In this document: piece by piece, positions 54,886 to 64,000 of the stretch
Layout of the letters: every line of letters starts with the position of its first letter
How positions within the stretch are numbered: the first letter of the stretch is position 1
Assembly: GCA_047495785.1 (NCBI GenBank)
Contig: JBLDXI010000028.1
Coordinates: 1,426,001 to 1,490,000, forward strand
Length of the DNA stretch: 64,000 nucleotides
Direction of reading: 5' to 3'
Origin: Lepidodermella squamata
Taxonomy: Eukaryota; Gastrotricha
Position numbers and translations under genes: made by a program
The notes under the pieces: generated by a model
Databases searched by the model: none
Told to the model about the DNA's origin: nothing
What the model saw: only the letters and a program-made list of their open reading frames with translations

Positions 54886-57110
54886 TCATAATGCAATTTT
54901 CCGTGCTTCGCTCTCTGAAATAGTAGAAACTGCATAGCATATGATCGCCACGAATCCCAGCATGGCTATGATGAAAACAATAAAGTCAATCACTCTTTCT
55001 CGATGTAAGAAGAGTTTCCGCTTTTGGTCGAAGCCGATAATGCTCAAATCAACCACAACCACTTTGTTGAAAAACGTCTGGTACGTCCTGACGTATCCAC
55101 AACTGACAACGAAGAAAATCGTGCATAGAAGTGACAGCACTTGGCAAAAATCGGTGAAGTTTACTAAGAAAATCCGTTCACTTTTCTGCGGAACCATAGA
55201 CATAATTTAGGATAGACTGCCTACTCACGAGAAAAGGGTGGAACACCATGGGTCGCAGATGTTCAGCTGAATCATGAAAAACGCTCAAAATTTCGGTGGG
55301 AAAGTAAACAAAGCCTTTGATTTTTCTTCGATCGATTTCGTTAAATCAGCGCTGGTTCCCTCAATATTGTTGATGGAACCGGGAAGAGAATTTCGAGAGG
55401 AACAAGATGGTTATTTTTTCGTGAAATTATGATTTTTTTAATTTAGACAAAATGCATTTTATAGTTTTTGAGCCAGCAAATAAAATGGGAAATCGACAAG
55501 AATAAAAGTGAAATTGAATCAATTATCGATGGATCTAAACGCGGCTTGGCATGAGCTTTCTTTTGAGCCCAAGTTTGACCTTCGACGATTTTTTACTGAA
55601 TTATAACAATTTTTTGAAGTTTTTCGGTGGGAAACACCATTAATTTTTGCTTGTTAGCAAAACAGACACAAACAAACACGTGATTCATGCGCATGAATCT
55701 AAACCAGAACACAGCGCGAACCTTGCGCGTGAATCACATGTTTTGCTAAGATGTCCAATCCAAAAGTAATGGTTTTTTCCACCGAGAATCCTTCAAAAAA
55801 TTTCTAAAATTCAGTGAAAAATCGTTGAAGGTCAAACTTGGGCTCAAAAGACAGCTCACGCCAAGCCGCGTTTGGAACCGTCGGCAACTGCTTCAATTTC
55901 GCTTTTATTCCTGTCGATTTTGGATTTTATTTGCAACCTCAAAAATTTTGAAATGAATTTTGACCCGTTTAAAAAAATCCTAAAATTACGAAAAAATAAC
56001 CATCGTGTTTGTCGTGAAATTCTCTTCCAGGTTCCATCAACAAACTCGAGAGAACCAGCTCTGACTCCAAAAGATCGATCGAAGAAAAATCAAAAGCTTT
56101 GTTTACTTTCCCACCGAAATTTTGAGCGTTTTTCATGATTCAGCTGAACATCTGCGACCCATGGTGTTCCACCCTTCTCGTGAGTAGGCAGTCTATCCTA
56201 AATTATGTCTATGTGCGGAACCGAATCAACTATCTGACTTTGCAAGAAAGTTAAGGCGAGCATAATTGTAACAGCGAAAACGGGTCGATCTGGGACGCGG
56301 GGCGGGACAGCGAAAAGTGTTATCTCCAGGAATGAAATGCACATACGCGGAATCATGAGATGGTTAACATAATAGTCTGGCTTTCGAAGCAACCGAAATG
56401 TAAAAGCTGCCTCGCTTCTGTTACTTCCTTCTACAACAACTGTGTATAAACGACTTGCTAACAACCCAATTTTCATTCGAATTTAGAAAAATATCATAAA
56501 CCGGAAACTGAACAGGCTCGGTGAACATCGAAGCTTCGATTCTTTCCTGAAGCAAAAGCAGGATTTGACAATCTTGATGATCGAATGGGAAGTATTTGAG
56601 ATCCATCTCGCAAATTGACAGAAACGACCCGTACCTATTCCAATTGAATTCGATGGGATTTTTTTCGTTGCCGTAGTTGAGTTTGTAAAAGAACCGAGTT
56701 GTGACTCCATCATCCATGCCAAAATTTACCGGGGTGTTCTTATGGTTGATCGTAGGCTTCCAGTACAAGCTCAGATCGGTATTGACAATTCTCGAGTAGT
56801 TGAAGAAGAATTGTGGGCACTTGACAGTCCAAAGAAATCTTAACGTTCCCGTGAAAGTAAATGACTGAGACAGGTCGTTGACTTCCTTGAGATAGTCCGG
56901 CTGTAGTAGGATGGTTACATTGGTTGGAATGCAGACTCCACCCCTTCCTTGGCCTCTCATGCAGGTTGGCGAATACACTTCAGGCGACATGTGTTTGCAA
57001 AGTCGGCGCATTTCCAGCGTTGTCTCCAGTCTGAGCTCGTCCAGCTCATCGCCTCTGGTTGGACAAGTAAACGCTAGTAACGACAGGAAAAATAGTCTTT
57101 TTTCGGACAT
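54886..57110 (-). pseudogene. Cys-loop channel pseudogene split by a transposon
   Basis: The 5' part is 57110-56222 and the 3' part is 55194-54886. Together they match the intact gene at 59378-60586 over its full length. Two lesions are seen. First, about 8 bases are missing near 56460, after NENWVVS, which shifts the frame. Second, the 1019-bp element 55195-56213 is inserted in the VPQKSER codons at the end of M2, flanked by the 8-bp duplication TGCGGAAC. The extracellular part from GDELDEL to NENWVVS is identical in amino acids to the intact neighbour, while the signal peptide and the C-terminal half differ. The copy was therefore intact until recently or was overwritten by gene conversion. 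Confidence 0.88.
55195..56213. mobile_element. 1019-bp near-perfect palindromic transposon, 8-bp TSD
   Basis: The ends are CATAGACATAATTTAGGATA and its complement. The two halves are reverse complements of each other almost to the centre near 55700; for example GAGCCCAAGTTTGACCTTC at about 55566 recurs inverted at about 55823. The arms are therefore about 480-495 bp. The 8-bp target duplication is TGCGGAAC at 55187-55194 and 56214-56221. There is no transposase. It shares CATAGA ends and an 8-bp duplication with the element at 5982-7042, suggesting one transposase source of hAT or P type. Confidence 0.85.
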
Positions 57111-57911
57111 TCAAATTTGGCCGTTTGATATGAAACATGCAACAACCGGTCCGTTATTTCGTCCAAAAAATATTTCAATCCCATATCCCGCATCACATGG
57201 TTGGTGAGCAATACCTCACGTGAGCTGTAAACTGTTGCGGATAATTACTAAATCCCCGTTGACCCAAGAATTAGTCTATGTCTACAAAAAGGATGATTGA
57301 TCGAGGCGCGCCGTTCCATGCCATTTTTATATTGCGTGCGATACAGTTTTTCCGTTCTCATCCATTTATAAGATGAAATGCAATTTTCTCTACTTAAGAA
57401 TAATGTCCCAAGACATTTTAAAGTCGGTACTATAAACTAGTGACATGAAATGAATCCTTTTTAGGCATTTATTTAAATTATAGAGAAGCTCTTGGATTAA
57501 TTTTACGACAGTATAAGGCTTTTGTAGTGCAGAGGCATAAGAAGATAGCAGCTAAAATCGATTGGCCTGGCGTGACATTAACGAAATGGTTAATAAGTAA
57601 TAAACGAGAGCACCAGGGGCGCCAGCTGGTGGGCAGGTATAGCCAGAAGCTGGCGCTGTATAATGCGGCGCGGTAGCGCTGGATGACCGGTTGGCGACTG
57701 GGGTCCTGCAACTGGAGCTGGATAGTGGCCTGGGTGCATGGGAGCCGGATAACCGCGAATTGCCTGCATCAATGCTCATAGGGATGGAAAAGTAATGACA
57801 CAAAATTAAACCTGAGTTCGACTTATGTGAACAATTGCCAGGGATACGAGCACAATTTCGTGATAATTTATTATCGAATGAATTTCGTATGATGGTGCAA
57901 ACAATCAAAAT
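57111..57911. other. Intergenic, duplicated flank
   Basis: The block from about 57130 to 57470 is homologous to about 60600-60930. Shared pieces include TATTGCGTGCGAT, AATGTCCCAAG and a GTAATTAC/ATAATTAC motif. This is the spacer between a channel gene and a GYP-repeat gene, duplicated along with them. The decayed GYP copy follows. Confidence 0.6.
57550..57790 (-). pseudogene. Decayed copy of the Gly-Tyr-Pro repeat protein gene
   Basis: One minus-strand frame reads GYPAPMHPGHYPAPVAGP, matching the intact gene at 61054-61434. A different frame then reads HYTAPASGYTCPPAGAPG, matching its C-terminal repeat. The frameshift between them and the lack of the basic N-terminal part show decay. It sits in the same position relative to the channel pseudogene as the intact copy does to the intact channel. 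Confidence 0.7.
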
Positions 57912-59198
57912 TCAAGAATCGTTTACTCTTTCGCTCTCAGCGATTGTGGAAAATGCATAACCTATAATGCCCAGGAAACAAAACACAGCGATAACCAGTG
58001 CGATCAAGTCAATGATTCTTTCCAGTGAAATTACTAGCTTTTTCACCCCGAAAGTTCGCCTGTAGAACTTCTTCCAGGTCCGTGAGTATCCGCAACTCAC
58101 CGTGAAAAACATGGTGCAGATAAGTGAGAAAACCTGGCATAGATCTGTGAAAGTGGCAAGGAAAATTCGCTCATCCTTCGGCGGGACAGCTGCAGCAACT
58201 TGGCTCTGCAGGAAGGTTAGCGCTAAAAGAATAGTTACAGCAAACATCGGTCGATCTGGTATCGCCGGTGGGACAGCGAAAAGAAACATTTCTAATAACG
58301 CCAGGCAAATTGATGGCACCATTAGATGGTTGATGTAGTAACCAGGGAGTCGCTTGATTCGGAACTGGAAAGCCGCTTCACTTCGATTACTGCCTTCGAT
58401 AATAACCGTGTAGAGTTGGGTCGAGAACCGAGTTACAACCCAGTTTTCATTTGAAGTCAGAAAGCTGTCTGCTACCGGGAAACTCACCGGCCCCAGAAAC
58501 ATGGCTGCTTCAACGCGCTCTTGAAGCAACATTAGCACCTTGCAGTCCTGGGCATCGAACGGGAAGTATTTCAAATCCATTTGACATATCGACAAAAATG
58601 ACCCGAATCTGTTCCAGTTGAATTCGATTGGATTTTTCGCATTGCCATAGTTTAGTTTATAAAAGAACCGAGTTGTAACTCCGTCATCCATGCCGAAGTT
58701 GACGGGAGTGTTCTTATGGTTGATCGTTGGTTTCCAGAACAAATTAGGCTCAGTGTTGACGATCCTTGAGTAATTGAAGACCAATTCAGGGCATTTTATT
58801 GTCCAAAGAAATCTCAAAGTTCCAGTGAATGTGAAAGTCTGCTGAATATCGTTGACATCTTTCAGATAATCGGGTTGGAAGAGTATCGTTACGTTTGTTG
58901 GTACGCAGACTCCACCCCTTCCTTGGCCTCTGATGCATGTAGGGGAGTATACTTCAGGCGACAGCTGTTTGCAAGCTCGCATAAGTTGAAGTGTAGCTTC
59001 TTTCCCAAGTTCGTCATCTCCTTCAACAAAAGACGCAACCTTTTCAAGCTTTAATAAGGCTGTGATACAAAGGACTAATTGGAGCCGAAGTACAAGCATA
59101 ATTTCGAGCAAAATTTTGCTCACATGGAAACATCCGAATTGGTCTCGCGTCCAGGATGGTAATTTAAGACGGCAGTTCGATACTGCGACGACACTCAC
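57912..59198 (-). CDS. Cys-loop ligand-gated ion channel, intronless (array member 4)
   Basis: The open frame encodes 428 residues. The more likely start is an internal Met at 59096 (MLVLRLQLVLCITALLKL), which begins a better signal peptide and gives about 394 residues. Motifs: SPEVYSPTCIRGQGRGGVC; LFWKPTINHKNTPVNFGM; EFNWNRFGSFLSIC; Cys-loop C-QMDLKYFPFDAQD-C; EGSNRSEAAF; M1 (LMVPSICLALLEMFLF); M2 from PDRPMFAVTILLALTF; M3 (VFSLICTMFFTVSCGY); a short basic loop; and M4. Asp-Arg at -1'/0' predicts cation passage. Its 3' end is what the relic at 49.5 kb resembles. Confidence 0.91.
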   Translation of the reverse strand: MSVVAVSNCRLKLPSWTRDQFGCFHVSKILLEIMLVLRLQLVLCITALLKLEKVASFVEGDDELGKEATLQLMRACKQLSPEVYSPTCIRGQGRGGVCVPTNVTILFQPDYLKDVNDIQQTFTFTGTLRFLWTIKCPELVFNYSRIVNTEPNLFWKPTINHKNTPVNFGMDDGVTTRFFYKLNYGNAKNPIEFNWNRFGSFLSICQMDLKYFPFDAQDCKVLMLLQERVEAAMFLGPVSFPVADSFLTSNENWVVTRFSTQLYTVIIEGSNRSEAAFQFRIKRLPGYYINHLMVPSICLALLEMFLFAVPPAIPDRPMFAVTILLALTFLQSQVAAAVPPKDERIFLATFTDLCQVFSLICTMFFTVSCGYSRTWKKFYRRTFGVKKLVISLERIIDLIALVIAVFCFLGIIGYAFSTIAESERVNDS

Positions 59199-59377
59199 AG
59201 AAATCGATACGAGAGTAATTATAGCCCGGAGTGGTAATTGCGTATTGGAAATTCACGGCTGGTATTTGCTTGTGCTACGCGATTGAATATATTATCGTAA
59301 TTTTATTGCAAAACTGTTTCAACGTGCGCATATTTTGTGACAAAAAAGCTGTAAAAGCTTTCTACAGAGATCACGGT

Positions 59378-60586
59378 TCATAATGCAAGTTTCTTTGCTT
59401 CGCTCTCTGAAATCGTAAAAAATGAGTAGCAAACAATTGCGACAAATCCTGACATTGCTGCGATGAACACAAGAAGATCAATCACTCTTTCTCGGTGTAA
59501 ATAAAGTTTCCGCTGATTTTTACCAAAACCGATTAAGCTCAAATCTATCACGATCGCTTTGTTGAAAAACGCTTGGTACGTCCTAACGTATCCGCAACTG
59601 ATAACGAAGAAAATCGTGCATAGAAGTGACAGTACTTGGCAGAAATCGGTGAAGTTGACAAGGAAAATTCGTTCACTCTTCTGCGGGACGGAGTCAGTAA
59701 TCTGGCTTTGCAAAAACGTCAAAGCAAGCATAATCGTAACAGCGAAGACAGGCCGATCTGGGACTCGGGGCGGGACAGCGAACAGTGTTATCTCCAGAAA
59801 TGAAATGCAAATACATGGAATCATTAGGTGGTTGACGTAGTAGTCGGGCTTTCGAAGTAAGCGGAAGGTGAAAGCTGCCTCACTCCTATTACTTCCTTCA
59901 ACTACAACGGTATACAGATGACTTGAGTGCCGGCTAACCACCCAATTTTCATTCGAATTTAGGAAAATATCATAAACCGGAAACTGAACAGGCTCAGTGA
60001 ACATCGAAGCTTCGATTCTTTCCTGGAGCAAAAGCAGGATTTGACAATCTTGATGATCGAATGGAAAGTATTTGAGGTCCATCTCGCAAATAGATAGAAA
60101 CGACCCGTACCTATTCCAATTGAATTCGATAGGATTTTTTTCGTTGCCGTAGTTGAGTTTGTAAAAGAACCGTGTTGTGACTCCATCGTCCATACCAAAA
60201 TTAACTGGGGTGTTCTTATGGTTGATCGTAGGCTTCCAGTACAAGCTTAGATCTGTATTGACGATTCTCGAGTAGTTGAAGAAGAATTGTGGGCACTTGA
60301 CAGTCCAAAGAAACCTCAGCGTTCCCGTGAAAGTAAATGATTGAGACAGGTCGTTGACTTCCTTGAGATAGTCCGGCTGTAGTAGGATTGTTACATTGGT
60401 TGGAATGCAGACTCCGCCCCTTCCTTGGCCTCTCATGCAGGTTGGCGAATACACTTCAGGCGACATGTGTTTGCAAAGTCGGCGCATTTCCAGCGTTGTC
60501 TCCAGTCTGAGCTCGTCCAACTCATCACCATTGGCCGAATAAGTTACCGCCAGTACTAACAGAATTTGCAGCATGCTACCTGACAT
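59378..60586 (-). CDS. Cys-loop ligand-gated ion channel, intronless (array member 5)
   Basis: 402 residues. Signal peptide about 1-19; extracellular cysteines at 38, 50, 60 and 98 in addition to the Cys-loop pair 167/181 (C-EMDLKYFPFDHQD-C). M1 about 252-272; M2 about 279-297, with Asp277 and Arg278 at the predicted -1' and 0' positions and Leu at 9'; M3 about 309-331; a loop of only about 36 residues; M4 about 368-389. This is an intact, pentamer-forming subunit type, ligand unknown. Its extracellular half is identical in protein sequence to the pseudogene at 54886-57110. It lies 179 bp upstream of array member 4 on the same strand, with the GYP gene beyond its 5' end. Confidence 0.92.
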   Translation of the reverse strand: MSGSMLQILLVLAVTYSANGDELDELRLETTLEMRRLCKHMSPEVYSPTCMRGQGRGGVCIPTNVTILLQPDYLKEVNDLSQSFTFTGTLRFLWTVKCPQFFFNYSRIVNTDLSLYWKPTINHKNTPVNFGMDDGVTTRFFYKLNYGNEKNPIEFNWNRYGSFLSICEMDLKYFPFDHQDCQILLLLQERIEASMFTEPVQFPVYDIFLNSNENWVVSRHSSHLYTVVVEGSNRSEAAFTFRLLRKPDYYVNHLMIPCICISFLEITLFAVPPRVPDRPVFAVTIMLALTFLQSQITDSVPQKSERIFLVNFTDFCQVLSLLCTIFFVISCGYVRTYQAFFNKAIVIDLSLIGFGKNQRKLYLHRERVIDLLVFIAAMSGFVAIVCYSFFTISESEAKKLAL

Positions 60587-61053
60587 TTTAATCAGGACAT
60601 CTGGCTGGAAAATTTAATCAGTGCTGTTATTTTCGTGAGAGTAGATCACGCATCAGTCTGACGAACAATATCTCACTTGAGCTGTAAAATCTTGCGGGTA
60701 ATTACATAATCCCGGCTGACTCTCGATTTTCTCTACGTCTACAGCAAAGGATAATTGATCTTAAGAGCCATGAGGTTCAATATTGCGTGCGATTCAATTT
60801 AAACTGATCTCATCCCTTTAAGATGAAAATCGATCTTCTACACTGGAGATTAATGTCCCAAGTCCCAAGACGTTTAAAAATCAGTATAAAACACCTGGAT
60901 AGGTCTTGTGAAATGAAATCTGCTCTGTTTATTGAAATTATCAAAGCTCTTGGATGGATTTTAAAGCAGTGTAAAGTTGTCAAGGCGTAAAAAGATAGTA
61001 GTCAAGCACACAGGGAAATGTTCAATCGATTTGCTTGAAAACACCGGAAAAAA
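60587..61053. other. Intergenic, duplicated flank
   Basis: Homologous to 57130-57470 (see the entry there). It contains the likely promoter of the channel gene at 59378-60586 and the 3' UTR of the GYP gene. No further gene is seen. Confidence 0.5.
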
Positions 61054-61434
61054 TTAACGAGGTGGGTAATAACCAGGAGCACCGGGTGGCGGGTAGTAGC
61101 CAGGGGCGCCTGCTGGCGGGTAACCGTAACCAGGTGCTGGGGCTGGATAACCAGGGGCGGGAGCTGGATATCCGGGGGCAGGATAACCGGCCGGATAACC
61201 AGCTGGCGGGTAATGTCCTGGAGCCGGAGCTGGATAATGGCCAGGGTGCATCGGAGCTGGGTAACCAGCTGGGTAAGCTCCAGGAGGGTAGTGACCAGGA
61301 GGCAGCATTCCTTTCTTGGCTAGCTTATGCATTTTCTTCGCCTTCTTACGATCGTAATGGTTGGCGTAATGCATCCCGTGACTGGCCTTGCGCCATCCAT
61401 CGGAACTGCTGCAACTGCTGCTGGACTGAACCAT
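61054..61434 (-). CDS. Gly-Tyr-Pro-Ala repeat protein
   Basis: 126 residues, single exon. A Ser-rich and then basic N-terminus (about 1-43, including YDRKKAKKMHKLAKKG) is followed by about 80 residues of repeats built on GYPAP, GHYPP and PGYYPP. Such XYPPX-type tails occur in annexin A7, RNA-binding and stress-linked proteins, where they drive self-association. No signal peptide or membrane segment is seen, so it is probably cytosolic. It is embedded between two channel genes, and a decayed twin lies 3.5 kb away in the same arrangement, so it was duplicated with a channel gene. Function unknown. Confidence 0.75.
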   Translation of the reverse strand: MVQSSSSCSSSDGWRKASHGMHYANHYDRKKAKKMHKLAKKGMLPPGHYPPGAYPAGYPAPMHPGHYPAPAPGHYPPAGYPAGYPAPGYPAPAPGYPAPAPGYGYPPAGAPGYYPPPGAPGYYPPR

Positions 61435-61751
61435 TTCAAATCACAGTAAAACCCTAAAATTTACAGCAGGTAGAGATTGAGTTCAATTTTATCTTGAGTC
61501 TTGAAGCGAAAAATAATCTTCGTATGCAATCTCATACTAAAAGGTAGACAGAAATACGTGCTAAGGTTTTTTCCATGTTTATTGCGCTTTTTTATTATGC
61601 GTCAGCAATTCTGTATGCTGAAGTATCGCGCCACTTTGCATGTTTACCTTTCGTCACACCGGTGTGTTTTTTACGCATGACGTTATGTAAAAAGCTGCTG
61701 CAGTATTATTCATCAGAATTTTTATCTCGCTTCAGAAACTAGCAGCCCGGC
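61435..61751. other. Short intergenic spacer
   Basis: Lies between the GYP gene and the last channel gene, both minus strand. AT-rich, with no repeats or genes seen. Confidence 0.4.
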
Positions 61752-62930
61752 TCAATAATCTCTGAATACTTTATTCGTATAAGCCATGTTTATCACCATA
61801 GCGTATGCAATCACAGAAATGCAGAAAACGACAAAATCTATCGCACGATGTCGATAAATGCAGAGTATGGTTGACTTCCTAGACACCGGGCATTTAAACC
61901 ACGACCTCCAGGCCGTCGACCAGCCGCAGCTTAGTAGAAAATACGCAGTCCAAATCAGAGAAAGTAACGAGCAAATATATGTAAAATCTGATAGAAAAAT
62001 GTGCTGATTTTTCCTTGGGACACTATCAGCAACCTGCCCTGCTAGAAACGTCAGAGCTAGTAGGATCGTCACGGCAAAAACTGGCCGATCAGGCTTTTCT
62101 GGTGGCATAGCAAAACATAGTAGCTGCAAACCAGACAACAATGAAGAAGGTATCATCAGATGCATGACGTAGTAGTCAGGTCTCCGCCGCATGACAATTG
62201 AAAAAGCGACTTCACTCCTATGATTGCCATCGATATCAACTTGGTATAAAGCATACGAGGAGTTCAATAAATCCCAGTTGTCATTCGAAGTCAAGAAGCT
62301 GTCGAAAACTCGAAAATTAACAGGATAAGCAAACGCAACGGCCAAAGCGTTTTCTTGCATTGTAAACACGATTTTGCACTCTTGTTTATCGAAAGGGAAG
62401 TGCTGAAGGTCGAACGAGCATTGCGAGAGAAAAGATCCATAGCGGTTCCAGGTGAATTCTATCGAATGTTTCGGCGGGTTGGTGTATTTGAGGAAAAACC
62501 TATTCACAAACCCTTCGTTCATTCCGAAATTGCGAGGGGTGTTGCGATGATTAATATTGGGCTTCCAGAATAGGTCCTTGTCCAAGAATAAGATGAATTG
62601 GTAATCAGGTGTATAAGCTGGGCACGGGATTGTCCATACAAACCGCAGAGAGGCAGACAGTGTGAATGTTTCCTGCAAATCATCGATATCGTCCAAATGC
62701 TCCGGTTGCAGCATGACTGTTACATTGGTTGGCGAGCATGGATACCCGCGACCTTGGCCTCTAATGCAAGTGGGCGTGTAAATTTCGGGGATAATGTTTG
62801 GACATTTCTGCAGCAAATTGAAAGTTTGCTGTTTTGTGAGGCGTTCCAAGTTGTTTACATCAAGCAGGATTTGACCATAACCTGACGATGACGAGAATAT
62901 TAAGACTGATATAATCAGCAAATTTTTCAT
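61752..62930 (-). CDS. Cys-loop ligand-gated ion channel, intronless (array member 6)
   Basis: 392 residues. Signal peptide MKNLLIISVLIFSSSSGYG; PEIYTPTCIRGQGRGYPC; LFWKPNINHRNTPRNFGM; EFTWNRYGSFLSQC; Cys-loop C-SFDLQHFPFDKQE-C; DGNHRSEVAF in place of EGSNRS; M1; M2 after PDRPVFAVTILLALTF with AGQVADSVPRK; M3; a loop of about 35 residues (WFKCPVSRKSTILC); and M4 near the C-terminus. The substituted loop C region suggests different ligand preference. It is the outermost gene of the minus-strand array, and the region to its right contains no further gene in this window. Confidence 0.9.
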   Translation of the reverse strand: MKNLLIISVLIFSSSSGYGQILLDVNNLERLTKQQTFNLLQKCPNIIPEIYTPTCIRGQGRGYPCSPTNVTVMLQPEHLDDIDDLQETFTLSASLRFVWTIPCPAYTPDYQFILFLDKDLFWKPNINHRNTPRNFGMNEGFVNRFFLKYTNPPKHSIEFTWNRYGSFLSQCSFDLQHFPFDKQECKIVFTMQENALAVAFAYPVNFRVFDSFLTSNDNWDLLNSSYALYQVDIDGNHRSEVAFSIVMRRRPDYYVMHLMIPSSLLSGLQLLCFAMPPEKPDRPVFAVTILLALTFLAGQVADSVPRKNQHIFLSDFTYICSLLSLIWTAYFLLSCGWSTAWRSWFKCPVSRKSTILCIYRHRAIDFVVFCISVIAYAMVINMAYTNKVFRDY

Positions 62931-64000
62931 TAAGAAGACGATGTTCAGGGCTAGATCCGATTATATATGAAGGCATATTATCATAACAGTTATTAGGTCG
63001 ACATTATTCGGCTCGGTAGAGAGCACTTAGAATAGCGTGACTTATTTGTACTAATGAGTTACTTTGACGAGTGCAATTCTGACGATCCATGAGTGGAAAA
63101 ATGTGTCGCAATTTTCTGTAAAAATATGGGTTGCTTCAAGTGTCCCCAGCTCGTGAAAAGCGAGGACCCACCTCTTAGCGTGTTAGAGAGTATTCGAGAG
63201 CTTCTGATTTAACCTGAAAAAATCCCGATGGGGCTTCATGCTATGATTTAACTAGAAAACTCGAAGAAAACAGAACGAATGCCTATATCGTACAGCCAAT
63301 AACTGATTCACTACCCAGCTTTGTCACACTGAATGGCCATTAAATTCGAAGTGAATCCCCGGAGCCATCTGGGTTCGCGATTAATTTCATATATGAACAT
63401 TATAGATTATATATGGCAATAAAGCGCCGATATATTGCTCTGTTTTAGCAAATTTGCGATGACTGATGACTGCGGCGCAACCTGCTATTTAAGCTAAGCC
63501 TAATTGCCTTATCGTTAAAAAATATGGGAAAATTGAAGTGATTGCGTATTAAAAATTAACATATTATGGAGGAAATTCAGGCAAATGAGCGCGAGATTTT
63601 CCTAAAAGGCGTGCATAAAAGTGTTAAATGGTCACGAGGGCTAGCTTTCAGCCATTCATTCGGTTGTTGAAGATCGGAAAAGACACCCGCGCTCATTTCG
63701 AACCGTTGCTCTCATGCCATTTAGATAGTTTAGATTATATTTTAGATGGCATTAGCTTGGAATAGAATTTCATCCCGCAATTCGACCGAGCTCTTTCAGG
63801 CAAAATGTATGTATGTCATCGAAGATGAAACGGGTCGATCATCGATCAAATGAGACTTCCGCAAGAAAAGGGAAGAAATTGATGTTTTGTTTTGCCTTAA
63901 GGTAACCAAACACTGCTTTTTCGACTGTGACTGTCCATTCACACCATTGTGGAGTGAAAGCAGTTATGGATTGCGAGAGCTGTTCCCGCAGCAAGGGTCG
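62931..64000. other. Right-end flank, no gene seen
   Basis: About 1.07 kb upstream of the last channel gene. No open frame with a recognisable domain, no long inverted repeat and no tRNA-like structure was found. The array may continue beyond the window edge. Confidence 0.4.

Overview
This window is nuclear DNA from an invertebrate animal with a compact genome. Genes carry GT/AG introns, many only 44-60 bp long, and intergenic gaps are mostly 0.1-2 kb. The gene set is metazoan: a duplicated-type phosphofructokinase, the RBR ligase RNF19, peroxisomal Lon, mL52, TMEM126, bublin, RNase kappa, Cys-loop channels and GABA-B-like class C receptors. The phylum cannot be fixed from the sequence. Ecdysozoan or lophotrochozoan groups fit; vertebrates do not.

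Layout. 0-3.4 kb: a tandem pair of tiny two-exon genes for secreted, cysteine-bearing peptides, with a duplicated promoter split differently by mobile elements. 3.4-7.8 kb: a tRNA-derived SINE, one intronless Cys-loop channel gene (+) and a 1.06-kb inverted-repeat transposon. 7.8-13 kb: a 7-exon PAN/C-type-lectin/kringle secreted protein (-) and a 3-exon HOOKLESS1-like double GNAT (-). 15.2-19.5 kb: a 4-exon divergent FoxN-like factor (-). 20.2-24.7 kb: a catalytically altered arylacetamide-deacetylase-like protein, RNase kappa, bublin and a decayed SUGP1 copy (all -), then mL52 (+). 24.8-31.5 kb: PFK (+), with transposase fragments inside one intron. 34.2-36.6 kb: RNF19 (-). 37.3-40.7 kb: TMEM126 followed closely by LONP2 (+).

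41-63 kb: a chemoreceptor-like array, all on the minus strand. It interleaves three GABA-B-like class C GPCR genes (two intact, one with a stop codon) with five intact intronless Cys-loop channel genes, one channel pseudogene cut by a palindromic transposon, one channel 3'-end relic, and two copies (one decayed) of a Gly-Tyr-Pro repeat protein gene. The sixth intact channel gene lies at 4.7 kb.

The housekeeping genes sit in close same-strand pairs (mL52/PFK, TMEM126/LONP2) with a splice-acceptor-like sequence just before the downstream ATG. The receptor array is the most distinctive part: two unrelated receptor types expand side by side, with recent duplication, a probable gene-conversion tract and transposon-driven gene death. 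Gene models were joined by eye. For every multi-exon model the summed exon length is a multiple of three.
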